From Lacinutrix sp. WUR7 (lineage in GTDB: Bacteria; Bacteroidota; Bacteroidia; Flavobacteriales; Flavobacteriaceae): 64,000 nucleotides of DNA. The first letter of the stretch is position 1; every line of letters starts with the position of its first letter. The translations under genes and the position numbers were made by a program. Positions 61,231 to 64,000 of the stretch are shown here, in pieces. The stretch lies in NCBI RefSeq assembly GCF_016864015.1, contig NZ_CP045067.1, forward strand, positions 965,001 through 1,029,000, given 5' to 3'. The notes under the pieces were generated by a model that was not told the DNA's origin, made no database searches, and worked only from the letters and a program-made list of their open reading frames with translations.

Positions 61231-64000
61231 TTATTGAATTATGATTTTTTTAGTTATTGCGGAATTACTCTTCGTTTTTAGAGTAACTAAGTACACTCCT
61301 GTACTGGTGTTTTCTAATCGGATTCCATTTTCTAAGTCGGAAGCTTTAACACCTTCTTTAGCATAGACACTTTGACCTAACATATTATGTACAACTAATG
61401 ATTTAACATCATCATTAAGTTGTTTCGCGTATAACAGATTCTGATTGGAATTAAAGTAAAGTACTACATTATTATTTGCAGTTACCTCATCGATACTCAA
61501 GCTTTGATTTGTAAATACAATTTTAAAACGTTCATTAAACTCTCCCTCATCTGCTAAAAAGGTATACCCTTCATCTTGATTTAAATTATAGTATATATCA
61601 TTTAAGTTGTCTCTTAAATAGATTTCTTGACCTTCCGCTATATTTTCTGTTTCTGTAATTTTGATATTATAACTGTTATTTCCAGATGTTTTTAATGCTA
61701 ATGGTATAACTTTTTCAGGTGTTATTTCTCCGTACGATTGTATAGACATATTCTCACCATCTAATAACAGACTTAAATCATCATGATTCTCATCTGTATT
61801 TTTAGCTTCGTAACCATAATCATAAGCATCTGTGGTTGCATCACTAAAACCTAATAATAATTCTCTTCGCGTTTCTTGACCATCTAGAGCATTAAACTCT
61901 AATCTTATTTTACCCATAGTAGTTGTAGATGAAACATCTTCTGTTGTTCTAAAAAACACAGACCCATTAGATGAAGATCCATCTGCATCTGCTTCTTTTA
62001 TAAAAACCCGTTGGCTATTATTAAAAACTACAGATCCGCTATTCTTTATTTCTGCCATAAAACCCTGTGCAACTGCCAAATATCTTGATGGTGTTTTGGT
62101 TCCGTCTAACGAACCATTATTTGCACCTTCGCCTCCTACAAATTGATATGCGCGTACAGATCCTGTTTTATTTACTTGTGCATAACCACCTTCATATTCT
62201 GTGGTTACATGAGAAGTTCCTGCCCATTGTTGCCATAGTTGGATACTTCCTTCTAGAACAGCGGCATTATCATCTATAAACTTATAAACGTCTATTGCAG
62301 ATGCATAAGGATTACCTAAAAGATATTCCGTTTTTGACACTCCTGATACAGATCCTGAACCTCCAATATCGGAAACACTTACTTTTATGGTTCCATTATT
62401 TGGTTTCCCTTTAAAAATATATCCTTGTTCAGCCCCAACTCCTTTATGAATATAACCTACTCCAGAATTTATATTTGTATTTGTTGTTAATGTTTGGTAA
62501 TCATAATAAGTTACTCCATTCTCATACGTATACATCCAACGAGAACTTAACTTTCCGGTTTGGTGGTTAGAACTAGTAAATACCATAGCATCTCCTGCAT
62601 CATCCTTTAACATACTGATTTTAAAAGGTGTATTATTTTCATTGTTAGAAGTACTATTATTGTTCGTCAAGGCTGTTGCTTCTGTATTTCCGACAGGAGA
62701 ACCCCAATAGTTATACCAATAATAACTAGATGCACCTTCTTGACGTCTTAATATTTCACCGTCAATATCTGTAACTAAATCGCTGCTATCTGTTTGCACC
62801 AGCTGTGAGTCTTCTAATAAATCAATAGTACCATGAAGTTCTAAATACCATGAATTATTAATATAATTATCCTCATTGACTGTAAACCTTTTTTTGTCTT
62901 TAACTAACAATCCTAAGTTTGTGTGTGATGCTAGTGTAGAAATATTATTACGAATATCAACAATACTCCAGTCCTTATTATTTGCTACAACATCAATATC
63001 CCAAACGTTCCCATGTTCCCAATTTTCTTGAGCGGTCCATAAACCATCTTGAATTGTTTTGTATGGCAGTGGCGCCGTTTGAAAGTAAATTCTCTTGATA
63101 TTATAAAGCTTAGCTCCTGTATATTGATCTATACTTGGTGTAACTTTATCATCTGTAATATCATCTTTAAAGCTATCCATTTTGTAATAACGAATTAAAT
63201 TTGCTCCTATAAAATTTTCAGAAATATCTTTTGGAATTATTTTTCCTTGGTTAAAATTTTCGGTTTCTTCTAATTCTTGATATACGGTTCTTTGAATTTC
63301 TGTTTCCGTAAGGCTGCTATTAAAGACTCTTACTTCGTCTATTTCTCCATGAAAATAATTTAAGTCTGTATCTGCAAGTCTTCCTATTGTAAAATTAGAT
63401 GTATCTGCATTAACACCTCCAGAACTTAAAGGAGATCCTTGTGCTTCCCCATTTACATAAAGTATGGTTTCGCTTCCGTTTGTAGTTGCTGCTACATGTG
63501 TCCAAATAGCATCTACAACTAAATCTGTAGATGTTAAAACAGCACGACCATTTAGCATTACTGTTACCGAATTATTCAAATCATTAACTACTAAATAAAA
63601 TTTATTTTGACCTGCAACAATTCTATTTGTATTTAATGTATTATCTCCTTCCGATTTTATCCAAGCCATGATTGTTGCGTTTCCGCTAGAGATAACATTA
63701 TCATCTTCTACGTAATCATTTCTTCCGTCAAAGAAAAGACTATACGACTTATCTAAATCTCTTGGAGAACCAAAATTCACATCATCTGTATCAAAAGCAT
63801 CTAATAATCCATCTGCATCGGCATCTGTATTACCATCAATAATTCCGTCATTATTTGCATCTAACCCTGCGTATATAGTTTCACTAATATCTGTTCCATT
63901 AGAAGGATCATTAGTAGCGTCATTACTATCTATATCTAAATAATCTGGAATACCATCTCCATCTGTATCTATAGGCACATTATAACTAAAGGTACCATGG
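61231..64000 (-). CDS. Large T9SS-sorted surface protein with TSP3 repeats and LamG domain, 5' end outside window
   Basis: 922 codons are visible; the frame remains open to the window edge, so the N-terminus and signal peptide are missing. The visible start shows calcium-binding thrombospondin type 3 repeats (DTDGDGIPDYLDIDSNDA, DADADGLLDAFDTDD), then a LamG/concanavalin-like domain (about 80-230: SYSLFFDGRNDYVE, ATIMAWIKSEGDN, GEIDEVRVFNSSL), a long beta-rich central part and a type A T9SS sorting tail (VVLYFNSNQNLLYAK ... SAITKKIIIQ). It lies 21 bp upstream of the dehydrogenase gene, in the same operon. Likely adhesion or polysaccharide contact. Confidence 0.9.
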   Translation of the reverse strand, partial: HGTFSYNVPIDTDGDGIPDYLDIDSNDATNDPSNGTDISETIYAGLDANNDGIIDGNTDADADGLLDAFDTDDVNFGSPRDLDKSYSLFFDGRNDYVEDDNVISSGNATIMAWIKSEGDNTLNTNRIVAGQNKFYLVVNDLNNSVTVMLNGRAVLTSTDLVVDAIWTHVAATTNGSETILYVNGEAQGSPLSSGGVNADTSNFTIGRLADTDLNYFHGEIDEVRVFNSSLTETEIQRTVYQELEETENFNQGKIIPKDISENFIGANLIRYYKMDSFKDDITDDKVTPSIDQYTGAKLYNIKRIYFQTAPLPYKTIQDGLWTAQENWEHGNVWDIDVVANNKDWSIVDIRNNISTLASHTNLGLLVKDKKRFTVNEDNYINNSWYLELHGTIDLLEDSQLVQTDSSDLVTDIDGEILRRQEGASSYYWYNYWGSPVGNTEATALTNNNSTSNNENNTPFKISMLKDDAGDAMVFTSSNHQTGKLSSRWMYTYENGVTYYDYQTLTTNTNINSGVGYIHKGVGAEQGYIFKGKPNNGTIKVSVSDIGGSGSVSGVSKTEYLLGNPYASAIDVYKFIDDNAAVLEGSIQLWQQWAGTSHVTTEYEGGYAQVNKTGSVRAYQFVGGEGANNGSLDGTKTPSRYLAVAQGFMAEIKNSGSVVFNNSQRVFIKEADADGSSSNGSVFFRTTEDVSSTTTMGKIRLEFNALDGQETRRELLLGFSDATTDAYDYGYEAKNTDENHDDLSLLLDGENMSIQSYGEITPEKVIPLALKTSGNNSYNIKITETENIAEGQEIYLRDNLNDIYYNLNQDEGYTFLADEGEFNERFKIVFTNQSLSIDEVTANNNVVLYFNSNQNLLYAKQLNDDVKSLVVHNMLGQSVYAKEGVKASDLENGIRLENTSTGVYLVTLKTKSNSAITKKIIIQ

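Overview
The window looks like chromosomal DNA from a marine-type member of the Flavobacteriaceae (Bacteroidota). The evidence is low GC content, the -7 promoter motif TAnnTTTG, few purine-rich ribosome binding sites, many SusC/TonB-type receptors and lipoproteins, type IX secretion (T9SS) sorting tails, DUF5689, DUF3078 and DUF2480 proteins, and a large SUF iron-sulfur cluster. I cannot assign a genus. No rRNA, tRNA, CRISPR array, prophage or insertion sequence was seen.

Layout. 1-4.6 kb: on the minus strand, a truncated secreted protein, a secreted cupredoxin-like protein, an AhpD-like decarboxylase, a 34-residue zinc-ribbon microprotein, an AraC regulator and a BrnQ transporter; then a plus-strand hydrolase. 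4.7-6.3 kb: two tandem Cys/His paralogs and thiL. 6.4-11.1 kb: a four-gene export operon (LVIVD-type lipoprotein, seven-repeat propeller lipoprotein, MbnP-like copper protein, MbnH-like di-haem peroxidase). 11.2-25.2 kb: SUF genes (sufA-like, sufB, lipoprotein, sufC, sufD, then sufS, META lipoprotein, sufE, a DUF59 gene), split by a minus-strand PadR/membrane protein/serine hydrolase module and followed by an ABC exporter, DUF2480 and DUF3078. 25.2-28.1 kb: a repeat-rich gap, hflX, a cytosolic EEP phosphoesterase and a heptanucleotide tandem repeat. 28.1-37.4 kb: two TonB receptors; one is grouped with a DUF5689 lipoprotein and a divergently transcribed secreted EEP nuclease, probably a nucleic-acid or phosphodiester scavenging unit. 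37.5-44.8 kb: pgi, M23 peptidase, tryptophan dioxygenase and DUF3108, then hppD and hmgA (aromatic amino acid catabolism). 45-49 kb: a patatin-barrel outer membrane protein and uvrC. 49.1-52 kb: a RimB-like protease, RimK ligase, AspA-like hydrolase and formyl-THF cyclo-ligase. 52-58.2 kb: M23 peptidase, lspA, an adhesin-like protein, a DksA-like protein and ileS. 58.3-64 kb: two large T9SS substrates, the last running out of the window.

The most useful observations beyond the gene list are: the MbnP/MbnH operon; the RimK-centred glutamylation/deglutamylation cassette; a direct-repeat operator candidate for the AraC regulator; several genes whose -7 box lies exactly 4 nt before the ATG (likely leaderless mRNAs); a perfect 25-bp inverted repeat between sufC and sufD; a 66-bp interspersed repeat in two copies; a family of 20-bp palindromes; and a (ACTGATG)14 tandem repeat.
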